Below the pieces are notes generated by a model. The model did no database searches. It worked only from the letters and a program-made list of their open reading frames with translations, and was not told where the DNA came from. A stretch of 64,000 nucleotides of DNA from Erodium maritimum (lineage: Eukaryota > Streptophyta > Magnoliopsida > Geraniales > Geraniaceae): positions 5,966,001 through 6,030,000 of the forward strand of contig OY997588.1 in the NCBI GenBank assembly GCA_963921825.1, written 5' to 3'. Numbering within the stretch: position 1 is the stretch's first letter; each line of letters starts with the position of its first letter. Shown here piece by piece: positions 50,412 to 60,349 of this stretch. The position numbers were made by a program, and so were the translations under genes.

Positions 50412-51528
50412 TCACTCCAGCGAGTTCTCTTTACTCAGCCTAGCGTACAGCTTGGCTCGCAGGTCTCTCCCGGACTCGACCCTCTCCATTGCAGGCTCTT
50501 CATCGCAACAACTATTTTCCCATAGCTCAAACGGGTTAAACCCAGACTGGGGGCTACCGAACCCGGGTCCGAGATTCGACCCGACCAAGTGGTTGCTCAC
50601 CCTTGATGAGTGAAGATTCATTTGGACCTTACTGACATGCAGACTCCGCATCGAGGCGACGAGTTCGCTCACTGAGTTGAACGATGCGTAACTCAGTTGG
50701 GGGCTGTTGGGGGACATGGGAGGCGAGTCTGACGGCGGAGAGAACGGCGGCGAGGCCAGGATCGAGGTGGGAGAAGTAGAGAAGGATCCACGGGTCAGAT
50801 ACGGGTCGAACGCGTACCGGGTCGGGGACCCGTATTCGGACTCGCCCGGCCCGTGAGACCTCGGGCTCTGCTGCGGCAGGACCCGCAGCTGCTCCGGCGT
50901 GTGGGCGAAGAAGCAGACACGGCGGCGACAGGCCGGACCGTCCTTGCACGGCTGAGTCCGGTAACGAGCCGGGTGGAGCCAGCACTCGAACACGCCGTGA
51001 GCGAACTCGCACGAGTCACCCCTCTGGCACCCTCCTACTAAAAAAAAAAAATTAAAACCGTAACAGAAAAAGGTTCACATTTCTGACGCTAACAGTCGCC
51101 GGAAAAGTACCTTTACGAAACTCCGGGCACGAAGTGCCGGAGTAATGAAACTTCCTCGGGTCCCGGCGGCGAGCCTTCTCGCCGGGATGGGCGAACGGAC
51201 AGCAGGTCCAGTCGTGGGACCGGCCACGCACGCACCTCCTCACCTTGAACTCGAACATACGGAACTGGTCGCACGAGTAGGCGTCGATCGCCGGGTCATC
51301 GCCGTGGTCGGAGCCGGCGATCTCGTTCGACGGGAGGTATCGGTGGAGAGCGGCGAAGGAATCGACGAAGGAGGAGTAATCTCCGCCGTGAGCGGCATTG
51401 CCGGAGAAGTTAGCCAATGAGGGGCTGGTGAGGACGTGGAAGGGAGGAGAGGCCGTTGGATCATCGAAAGGGTCCCACGGAGGGATCTGGACGGTGGGGA
51501 AGGAACGGGCACGATCTCCGATCATCAT
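50412..51528 (-). CDS. RR-type tandem CCCH zinc-finger protein (AtTZF1/2/3-like)
   Basis: Plant RR-TZF proteins bind RNA, shuttle to P-bodies/stress granules and modulate ABA, GA and stress responses. Exons 51528-51111 and 51034-50412 join in frame to 346 residues. The N-terminus [20 protein letters not shown] fits the C3H20/C3H23 group. The arginine-rich module is C99-X5-H105-X4-C110-X3-H114 followed by [14 protein letters not shown]. Finger 1 is C134-X7-C142-X5-C148-X3-H152. A 16-residue linker with [14 protein letters not shown] follows. Finger 2 is C169-X5-C175-X4-C180-X3-H184. All ligands are present. The C-terminal half is Ser/Pro-rich and ends [16 protein letters not shown]. The 76-bp intron falls inside finger 1; members I know of are mostly intronless. 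The acceptor is the second TAG of TTAGTAG, which alone keeps frame. Confidence 0.93.
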
Positions 51529-51559
51529 ATCTGAAGGTCAGTCAAATCAATAGCAGGGA

Positions 51560-52022
51560 GCGAGAGGATGGTTCGTTTCAGTGTGGAAGTGAACCGCTTA
51601 ATAGAGGTTGGATTTAACTGTGGTTGGGTCTAGAAAGTAACCATGGTTGGGTTCATGAAAATGAAATCTATCGCTTCCCATTCCAGTGAGGTGTACGGTT
51701 AGCATGGTGGGAGCTACTTGGTAATGTGACCGTCAGGCATGGAACTATCTTGACGGCCAAGTAATACTTTAGTACTAATCTGAGACTGGCATGTGTGTTC
51801 AGTATTTCTGATTTTGTCCTTATGTGCTGTGACGGGTAACTTGGTGACAGGCATGTGATGATATATTTGTTATTATATTCTTGTCATCAGCCCATCGAAA
51901 TTGACTGGTAGACAAAGTTTGAGGGTAAATCTCGTATATCATTTTTGATGGGATAAATCAAATCTGTCTATTTTCGGTTTAATTGATTTAGATTTATAAA
52001 AACAACGACAATTAGACTCTAA
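51560..52022. other. upstream region of TZF gene
   Basis: Promoter side of the minus-strand zinc-finger gene. No TATA box was assigned with confidence. Confidence 0.4.
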
Positions 52023-52306
52023 GAACATCTTCAATTGTTTGACGTTATTAATGTCAGGGAGTCATGTTAGGGGGTGATTTTTAGCTTTCTGTCATGGTTT
52101 CCCTAATGTTCTTCTATAATTAGTGTCAAGGAGTCATGGTAGGAGGTGTTTTTGGAGTAAAATAGGCTTCTCTCTCCTCTAAGTAGCTCCCTAACACGGC
52201 GACGCGTCGTTACAGGAATCTGGAACGACTCCTTGACACACCCCCTTGACACGACCAGTCGTGTTAGCGCCGTGCCAACGCCTGTAACGACCCGCTGGAG
52301 GAGCTC
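52023..52306. mobile_element. Tourist/Harbinger-type MITE
   Basis: It begins GAACATCTTCAATTG and ends CTGGAGGAGCTC, flanked by TAA on both sides (52020-52022 and 52307-52309). Internal words CTTGACACGACCAGTCGTG and GTAACGACCCGC match the reverse complement of the element at 21147-21443, so both belong to one family in opposite orientation. Confidence 0.75.
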
Positions 52307-52446
52307 TAAATAATTAGACTATTTATTTTAGTGTCAAAGTGGAAATACAACGTTGTGTTGGATAAAATTATCGAAAATTCTTTTGAAGAAAAATCATTAT
52401 TTTAAAATTTGATTTCCTTGTAAACATGAAGAAACTATGACCTTTA

Positions 52447-53684
52447 AGGCACGTCTAGTACAACTTATTCGGAAACGAATGTGAATCCGCTCATTTGAAT
52501 GTATTCATTCTTTCTCTCATCGACTTCTTTTCAACAATCTTGGTACCTCATAATTTATGATTTATATATAGTTTTGTCAATTAACGAGAACATTACTAAC
52601 AACGACGTGATTAAAAATGTGTTCATAAAAACATAAATTGAAGTTGTGTCCTCATTTTAGGTGTACATCATTACTAACTGCTACATGTTACACTTTCAAT
52701 TACATCCCCGCAGCTATTACTCACTACGACTGCATCCAACAAGACTTGTCTCGCATGATGATACATCAGTGCTTTCATACGAAGTAGTGTTCGTGTACTC
52801 CTTCTCTTCATCAGTCATGACCTGGGCGTCGGAACGCTCGGGTTGGTAAATGAGCTTCAAATTTGACTAGCACAACTAGAAGTTATTCACCTTTGGGTCA
52901 ATGACGGTCTATTGGTATTTTCAGTTTTTGGTGGACCGCTCTGTCGCGGGGTTCTGTCGGGTCACGGGGGCGAGCTCCGCCCAAATGTTGTGCCAAATGG
53001 ATTTTTCGTTTTTGTCGATGTCGTGCTCCACCATTTTGAACCATGCCACACCATTGTAACCTTCTCGGGGCGACTCCACTTCTGGTACATACGTATCATC
53101 CTATCTGGGGGTGAATTAAGTCGAACATATAAGGCCATCGGTGGACATTGTGTTCCGGGTACGAGAATCCCATGATAGGACGTCGTTGAGCTTGATCACG
53201 GGACCGTGTTCAAGCTGTCAAATCGGGAGTTGTCGTTGTTGGCTATTGATGGAAGAAATGTTGGTGAGAATGAAGTAGTGTTAGAGAAACGCCGATGAAG
53301 GATGCGAGTCAGAGAAACGTCGATGAGAATATGTTGGGTGGAAAAAACGCCGATGAGAATGTGGTAGTATCAGAGGCTGGTGAAGGATCCAAGGTCGGAG
53401 AAACGGCAATGACAATATGTTGGGTGGAAGAAACACCGGTGAGAATGTGGCGGTGTCGTAGAAGCGTCGATGAAGGAGGCATGGTGGGAGAAACGGCAGT
53501 GACAACTTGTTGGGTAGAAGAAACACTGTTGAGAATTTGAGAGGAATTGTGAATGCGTAAAGAAGAGGAGTTCGTTCCGAACTTTAAAGCTAAAATGCTA
53601 ACCACACGTTAACCCACGATTCGTTGGGCACTGATTCAACTAGGCCCGAATTTATCGAATGGTGGGTAGGGTCTATAGAATCCT
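52447..53684. repeat. possible Harbinger-type remnant with degenerate repeats
   Basis: A TAA-flanked segment, starting GGCACGTCTAGTACAAC and ending GATGGTC before TAA, resembles Harbinger ends only weakly. 52840-53240 has long frames without recognised domains. 53280-53540 contains degenerate tandem units listed separately. Confidence 0.3.
53280..53540. repeat. degenerate tandem repeat
   Basis: Units with AGAAACGNCGATGAGAATRTG or AACGGCAATGACAATATGTTG and TTGGGTGGAAGAAACRCC recur about four times with variable spacing (roughly 60-65 bp). They are open in one minus-strand and one plus-strand frame, but this looks like repeat-driven openness rather than a gene. Confidence 0.55.
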
Positions 53685-53689
53685 AGGCG

Positions 53690-55297
53690 TCGAATACACG
53701 CTATGGATGGTCTAATTATATTCACCCAATGCCAAAATAATCAAATTTCAAAAAAAAAATATTTTTTATATTCCAACCACAAAACTCAGAATTTCAAATA
53801 GTGTCTCGCCGAGTACTTAGTTATAGGACCAGTGTCTCGATCGTCACCGAGATTATATCTCATCGTGTTTAGCTCATTTCCACTCGTATACAGTCTTTTA
53901 CGGCCTTTTACATTCATATCAATAAAAAATCGGTTGTGTGCTAACAAACGATATATTTTTTGTCGGTATTTAATTTAACACAATCAATTCTATAACGTAC
54001 ATTTTGTTTTAGATCTGATGTTTAAACATTGATTTTTGTATTTAGTTCCTTCGTTTTTTTTGTTTTAGATCTTATTTGTGATTATGATCTTCTATTTATT
54101 TTATAAGATTTCTTTAACATATAGATAGATTTCATTTAATAGATTTTTGAAAAGTCAAATGCGAACATACATGAAAGGAAAATAATGAAATTAAAATAAT
54201 AGAATGTGCTAGACATAATCTCGCATCTGAAAAACAAGATCCGATACGCTGACCCTAAAACAAGACTATTGCTTTGGATTGTAGTTTTGTAAGTGGCACG
54301 AGGTTCGTTTCTTGATTTGATCTGAAAATGCTAGAGATATCTGATATGAGGCGTTTGAAAGGATATTGGGCATCCAGAGAGAACATTAAGAAACGGGGAA
54401 CCAGAATTTCGGATTTACACCTACCTCGGTAGGGCGAGGTGTGCGTCCCCACACACATCCCAGGGGTGTCAAAGTCCCGATCCAGCGGATGGGGTTGTTG
54501 CGCCGAGTTTGCACCGGTGATCGGCATGAACACCTGCTGATTCTAGTTTCCCAAATTCTGAGCGTGGGTGTTAGGGTCCCAATCAAGTAAATGGGGGATA
54601 AAGTGCCTCTATATGAATTCCACGATTGATCGAGTACACCACAGTCCTAGCGTGGGTCCTTGGGTCGGGCCATCATTGATCGTGGATGATCGTCGGGCAT
54701 TTGAGAAGATGTGTGATCTCAATTGATTCATACCAGAGAAGTAGGAGACAGACATGTGACGGGAGTGGCGCAAGAGGCGGAGGCAAATACGGTGGCAGCT
54801 CTGGTAGAAAGAGTGGAAGTGGCGGTGACGACAGTTATAATAGCAGTGTTGGCAACAGAGTAGGTGGCAGTGATGACGTTGGTGGCAGAGGATAAGGTGG
54901 TGATGCTCGGTTGTGAGCGATGGTAGATGAGGGCGGTAGCGATGCAAAAGAAGGTGTGAGGCTCGATCGCGTGCGGTTGTGGGGTAGCATAACACCATGA
55001 TGGTGGGGCGGCGGGCGAGGCCACATAGATAGAAAAGGTCGACAAGGGTGGTGTTGGTGCCATATAAGTGTAAGGAGGATTATAGTTATGGTGGATACGA
55101 TGAAGATGGAAAAATTGGTAAGAGGAAAACAAACCTTAAAAGCTGCCAGAGCTTACAATATAGAGCTATGATCAAATTATTTTTATAAGTTTTTAATTAG
55201 TGATGAAAAACTTAAACATGTATAATGATCACTTTATATTATAAAATCACATTTCTATTAAAAATGATGATATTAAGGTACCAATATATTGTAGAAT
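53690..55297. other. intergenic, low-complexity coding-like tracts
   Basis: 54680-55080 is rich in GGTGGC/GGTGAT trinucleotides on the plus strand, which opens several overlapping frames of up to 134 codons on the minus strand. These are attributed to composition. 54430-54600 holds two imperfect copies of a GGGTGT(C/T)A..GTCCC motif. No gene is supported. Confidence 0.4.
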
Positions 55298-55305
55298 GAT
55301 ATGAT

Positions 55306-55872
55306 TAGGGGTGGAAAAAAAACCGAAACCGCTAAATCCAACCACCACCAATCGGAAATTGCATCGAAGAATCCGAAACCAGGATCACCGACGGCATTTC
55401 TGGTGGAGAGACGATCGAACCGGAAGGTTAATGGTTGGTGTTCGGTTCTTGAAATGTCAAATCATCGGTTAACCAACCAAACCGGTATTGTTCATCATAT
55501 ACATGTGGTTCATAATAGCCATTGATCTGATAAAGATAACGGCCCGTGAGCACTCTTATGTGTCACACGAATTGCTAACATAAAACATGATGATTTACAT
55601 GTATTTTTTCTTTTGTTTTGGAGAGTGTAGTAATATGTTTTGGCTTGAAATAAAAATCCGTGTATGGTTATTGGTATCCAAAATTGTACTTACATGTAAA
55701 AAAAGTGGTTGGTTGGTTAAAACCACTAACCAACCGGTCGATGAACCGGTTGGTTTCACTATGAAGAATTGGTTTTTGGGTTGGGACTGATTCCAAACAT
55801 ATCAAACCGATAATATCAGATAGAATTTATGAAGGGGTCTATTGAGTGGTTAACCACTCAATGCCATCCCTA
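55306..55872. mobile_element. non-autonomous hAT-like element
   Basis: Ends TAGGGGTGGAAAAA and CAATGCCATCCCTA, flanked by a perfect 8-bp duplication GATATGAT (55298-55305 and 55873-55880). Subterminal AACCGG and CCAACCA motifs recur (AACCAACCAAACCGG, TAACCAACCGG). There is no transposase; length is 567 bp. It differs in subterminal motif from the hAT-like element at 1051. Confidence 0.85.
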
Positions 55873-55884
55873 GATATGATATGT

Positions 55885-56690
55885 ATAACTAAATAACAAT
55901 GGACAGTACCATGAGATGGTACCTAGTTTAACGCATATAAGTTTAGACCTGATGACTATTTAAAAAGATGACGCTACGTCAATTTATAAGTGGGTCATTT
56001 CACCTAATTATTTAACAAAAATAAATACCCTGCCTCCTTCTTAAAAATTATTTTATTTCTTTTATTAAGTGTAAATAACACATTTTATAACTGATTTAGC
56101 TTGTTGAAATTGAAACAAACATTATCTCATATAAAATATAATTCTCAGATTTATCAAATTTAATCTGAAGCATTAAATAAAGTAAAAAAGACAATAGCTG
56201 TAGTGAATATTTGTTAGAGCATCTACCGGCTTCAAGGGTTAGCGATATTCATTCTTTTAAGTGTTGGATTTTCTCTTTTTTGTTTCTTTCAACTATTGAG
56301 TCTACATTGGTGATTCATGGTTAATATCCGATAATACATAGCAGTTGAGTTAGTCATCACGAACACTCACAGAGAATATACTATTTAGCTAAAGAATTGA
56401 AAGACAGTTTAAATATTGACAAAATTCACTATGAATATTCTTCGTGTAGTCTCTTTGAAAAACAAACAACTGTAACAAAAACTTTTAGTTTGATTTGATC
56501 CTTAAAACCCAAATTTACGATTAATTGTGATTCTCATTTCATTATTTTTAATTTACAAGAGAGTTTATGTAAAAAAAAAAGAATTCCCACACCAAATTAA
56601 AATGAAAAATGAAAGAAAATCAGAGTCTGTACGGATGAAATGTACGTATGCGCGTTATAACTAAAAACTGGCGAGACTGTACCTGCCGCA
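55885..56690. other. intergenic, no gene seen
   Basis: AT-rich spacer with no coding or repeat structure that I can support. Confidence 0.5.
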
Positions 56691-56698
56691 CGTGTGAT

Positions 56699-56731
56699 GC
56701 TGGACCATGTCACGTGATAAGCGTGCACGTG
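56699..56731. promoter_or_regulatory. three G-boxes in 33 bp
   Basis: CACGTG occurs at 56699-56704, 56711-56716 and 56726-56731. About 70 bp downstream is a CT-repeat tract (CTCTCTCTCTCT). This resembles a bZIP/bHLH-bound promoter module, but no gene model is visible within several hundred bases on either strand. Confidence 0.6.
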
Positions 56732-56995
56732 TTCAGGTCCAGTCATGAGACTTTTCCAAAGTGCAGTGCACTTGCACCGTATTTGTGTCCCCTTTCTCTC
56801 TCTCTCTCCTCCGGATCCTATGATCTTGACTTCACCTAGCTGTCTGTAGTATTGCAATATACTACTTTTTCTTTCTATTCCCCAAAATAAAATATTAAAT
56901 ATCTAATTTCGAGCTTATCCATAAGGATACTCTTGTGTGTGTTGCGCTCGGACAGAACCTTACTATTTTTTAGAGACTATACTACTACTGTTTAA

Positions 56996-57362
56996 ATTGG
57001 TATCTTTGACTAATTTAATCACTAAAACGGTACCTTAAGTTTCCAATCAGTAACACTTTAGTGTTTTCCGTCTATTTTGGACGGAAAATAGTCATGTGCA
57101 ATGCATATGACCTTAAACTTTCAAAAAATGACAAAAATACTCCTCTAAGTTCAAACTCTAATTATTCTTTTACCTTATTTCTCCTACGCAACCTTCATAT
57201 CCCCCATTTTATTTCATACATACGCATTCTTCATTCTGTTAGCATTCATCTCCACCACCATGACCATTTTCCGTCCAAAAATGGACGAAAAACACTAAAA
57301 TGTTACTAATTGAAAACTTAAGGTACATTTTTAGTGATTAAATTAGTTAAGGGTACCAATAT
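56996..57362. repeat. inverted-repeat MITE
   Basis: The left end TTGGTATCTTTGACTAATTT and right end AAATTAGTTAAGGGTACCAA are inverted. Inner arms pair through TTAATCACTAAAA/TTTTAGTGATTAA and TTTTCCGTC.ATTTTGGACGG blocks. No ORF is supported; the 82-codon frame inside is AT-driven. Confidence 0.7.
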
Positions 57363-57399
57363 GTTAAAAACGTATAGTTAAGGGTACCAATCTGATACT

Positions 57400-58250
57400 T
57401 TCCTTTTTTTATATATAGAAAAGTGCTGTTTTAGCCTTTATTTTTTTTATCAGCAAAACAATATATAAATCCTGCTATTTGAAATGAAGAGTATGAGTTA
57501 AGTACACTGAATGAGCAATTCACTCTAATAGGATCTGATTCAGCCTTCACTTATCACAAAAGGTCGGTACCACCTTCCATTATTAATAATTTTGTATCCT
57601 GATTTAAGTATCTATTATCATATTATACTAACAAAAACATAGAGTTTGTTAGAAGCAGAACCAGATAATTTTTAAGACGTTTTATGAAACATTTTAAATA
57701 TATCAAATTACAATTTAATGATTAAAATCTTATGTTATTCACTTCACTTGAGTTCCAACCCCCACCCCTAAACACCCTCTTTTTCCTATGTACGGGTACA
57801 AGTATATGGGTAGAATGTTTTATAATCTTATGGTCCCACTAAATAAGTTGAAATGGACAAATGGTGTCTCGTCGTCGTACCAAGTGAATGAGTTTTTTTT
57901 AGTATTATTATAAAAATATATATGTTTTATTCGTAGAAATTAGGCTTTAAAAGCCCAGGCCCAAAGACCCATGTCCTAAGCCCATCCAAGATCTTAAGCC
58001 CATTCTGGTTTTTGTTTTTGTTCAAAACCAGTTTTTAAAAACCGTTTTTTTTGTCCAAAATCAGTTTTGAATATCTGTACGTTTGTTTTTCTTCTTAAAT
58101 CAGTTTTGAATAACTGTTTTTTTTTCTTTTCTGTATCTGATTTTGAAAATAATCTTCTTCCCTTTCCCCACCGAAAATGCTGCATTTTTTTAACGCCCCC
58201 TCTAAAAAAAATACAGATTTGAGCGGTTTAAAATTTATCACTTGTTTTCT
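57400..58250. other. intergenic, no gene seen
   Basis: AT-rich. 58010-58150 holds several copies of an AATCAGTTTTGAATA(A)CTGT-like word, a degenerate short direct repeat. Confidence 0.45.
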
Positions 58251-58485
58251 TAGAGCACGCACAACGGGTCGGTCCTCGCCCCCGACCCGCGCGCGCAGTC
58301 CGCAGCCCTCGGGCCGTCCTATTGTGGGCCGGATTTCACGCGGACCGCGACCCTGAAACACGCGGCCCGGGCCTCGCCCCTTGCCCCTCAATCGTGGGCC
58401 GGGCTTGCGCCCCTCGCCCACCTGGCCCTCTCTCGGGCCGACACCTGGCATCCAGCAAAGGTTTTTTTTTAAAACAATTTTTTTT

Positions 58486-58555
58486 GTCAACTATGGGATT
58501 TGAACCCTCAACCTGAAGGTTTAAAGCCTTGTGTTCTACCATTGAGTTAGATGAC
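58486..58555 (-). tRNA. tRNA-Lys-like pseudogene with anticodon UUA
   Basis: On the minus strand, a 70-nt segment aligns with plant tRNA-Lys arm by arm. The acceptor halves GTCATCT and AGTTGAC pair except at one position. The D-arm region AACTCAATGGTAG resembles box A. The anticodon arm is CAAGG-CTTTAAA-CCTTC, and the T-arm GAGGGTTCAAATCCC resembles box B. The loop places TTA at positions 34-36 (tRNA-Lys would have TTT or CTT). The D-stem pairs poorly, so I treat it as a tRNA-derived pseudogene. Confidence 0.5.
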
Positions 58556-58665
58556 CTTTTGTTATTATGTTTTATTATAATTAATATGATATACTTTTAA
58601 TTTTGGAGTGAAATGCATATTAAAATTTAAAATCAAATCTTCTTTTTAATGGATTATATATTATA

Positions 58666-59854
58666 GGGAAAATTTCATTTTACCATTCTGTCAAACATTT
58701 AACTTCAGTTTAATACCCTGACATAAATTTTTATCAGTTTCATACCCTAACCAAACTTTTAATTTCACTTTCATACCCAGTCGGGTAAAATGTCCAAAAT
58801 ACCCCTAACTATTACTCAAATTTTCATCTCATGCCATTGCCTCAGAATTTGAAAAGAAGTGAAATGACAATAATACCCTTCATTGTTTAGGGTGTTAAAC
58901 TGAAAATTTCAATAATTTTAAAACAAAATCAGTTTTTTTTACAAATTCATTTTTTAATTTCAAAAAATCAGATTTTAATTTCAAAAAAATCAAATTTTAA
59001 TTTTAAAAATACATAAAATCAATTTTTTATTTATTAAAAACAGTTTATTTTTTAAAAAAATTAATTTTATTTATATTAAAAAAACTGGAGCTGCTCGCGA
59101 ACTCGTCTTCTCCGGCGTGGTCTCCGGCCACCGCTCCTCCGCCGGCGTCGTCCCCGGCCACCACCACTTCGCCGGCGTCGTCCCCGACCTCTTCCCTCCT
59201 CCCTCGAGCTTCTCCGACGTGGGAGCTGTGGTTCAGATCTGATTTGGTTCAGATCTAAACCGAATCGATTTGGTTCAGATCTAAACCACAGCTCCCACGC
59301 TGGAGAAGCTCGAGGGAGGAGGGAAGAGGTCGGGGACGACGCCGGCGAAGTGGTGGTGGCCGGGGACGACGCCGGCGGAGGAGCGGTGGCCGGAGACCAC
59401 GCCGGAGAAGACGAGTTCGCGAGCAGCTCCAGTTTTTTTTTAATTATTTTTTTTAATTATTATTATTATAAATAAAATTAATTTTTTTTAAAAAATAAAA
59501 CTGTTTTTAATAAAAAAAATTGATTTTATGTATTTTTAAAATTAAAATTTGATTTTTTGAAATTAAAAAATGAATTTGTAAAAAAAACTGATTTTGTTTT
59601 AAAATTATTGAAATTTTCAGTTTAACACCCTAAACAATGAAGGGTATTATTGTCATTGCACTTCTTTTCAAATTCTGAGGCAATGGCATGAGATGAAAAT
59701 TTGAGTAACAGTTAGGGGTATTTTGGACATTTTACCCGGCTGGGTATGGAAGTGAAATTAAAAGTTTGGTTAGGGTATGAAACTGATAAAAATTTATGCC
59801 AGGGTATTAAACTGAAGTTAAATGTTTGACAGGGTGGTAAAATGAAATTTTCCC
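58666..59854. mobile_element. 1.2-kb MULE-type foldback element (near-perfect palindrome)
   Basis: The arms from GGGAAAATTTCATTTTACCA at 58666 and TGGTAAAATGAAATTTTCCC at 59854 pair nearly base for base for about 570 bp each. Mismatches are few (for example CATACCCAGTCGGG against CCCGGCTGGGTATG). The perfect 9-bp duplication TATATTATA lies at 58657-58665 and 59855-59863. The centre (59085-59425) is GC-rich (CTCCGGC and GGCCACC words), ending around AACCGAATCGATTTGGTT. No ORF. The transcript would be a very long double-stranded hairpin. Confidence 0.92.
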
Positions 59855-60349
59855 TATATTATATAATTTAGTGTTGGGTGATATTTCAAATAAAATAACA
59901 TATTTATGTAATATATATTTGACCATATTTTCATTTTTGTATGTATTTATATCCGGTCCTACTCAAAGATTTTTCGTTATAACAACTACTATGAATATTT
60001 CATAGTTGACCATATTATTCCATACACATATTTTATTGATTTATTTTCCATTATTAAAAAGTTCATTTTTATTCGTGTTAAACTTATTTATTATTTTTTA
60101 TTGTCATTAATTATTTTTTCACATTTGTTTATATAATTTAAACGGCTTCTGATAAAGAATTAAATAAAACAGCAAAATATCATTTAATAACAACTCAGCA
60201 TCCAATCAGCACAGGGCCTCAGTAGGGCCTCTCCATTGCAAAACACTCACTATTCTGCAATCATAGGGCCTCACTTTTGTCCAGTCAGCACAAGTGCCTC
60301 AGCCCCAGGACCTCACTCAAGGCCTTTCTGTTGTGCATGCTCTTAGAAT

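Larger units (their letters stand above)
58253..60342. mobile_element. Harbinger-type deletion derivative hosting nested elements
   Basis: Ends GAGCACGCACAACGGGTCGG and TCTGTTGTGCATGCTC are inverted and flanked by TTA on both sides (58250-58252 and 60343-60345). The right 300 bp matches, in inverted orientation, the ORF1-downstream flank of the element at 32103-34407 (AAACGGYTTCTGATAA, TTTTGTCCAGTCA, CTCACTC words). The ORF1 is absent. A tRNA-like sequence (58486-58555) and a MULE-type foldback (58666-59854) lie inside. Confidence 0.85.

Noticed and set aside
54609..55132. His/Ser/Thr-rich minus-strand ORFs up to 134 codons
   Set aside because: They derive from a GGTGGC-type trinucleotide-rich tract, are open in several frames and contain no domain.
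58486..58555. Functional suppressor tRNA
   Set aside because: Weak D-stem, one acceptor mismatch and a transposon context make a pseudogene more likely.
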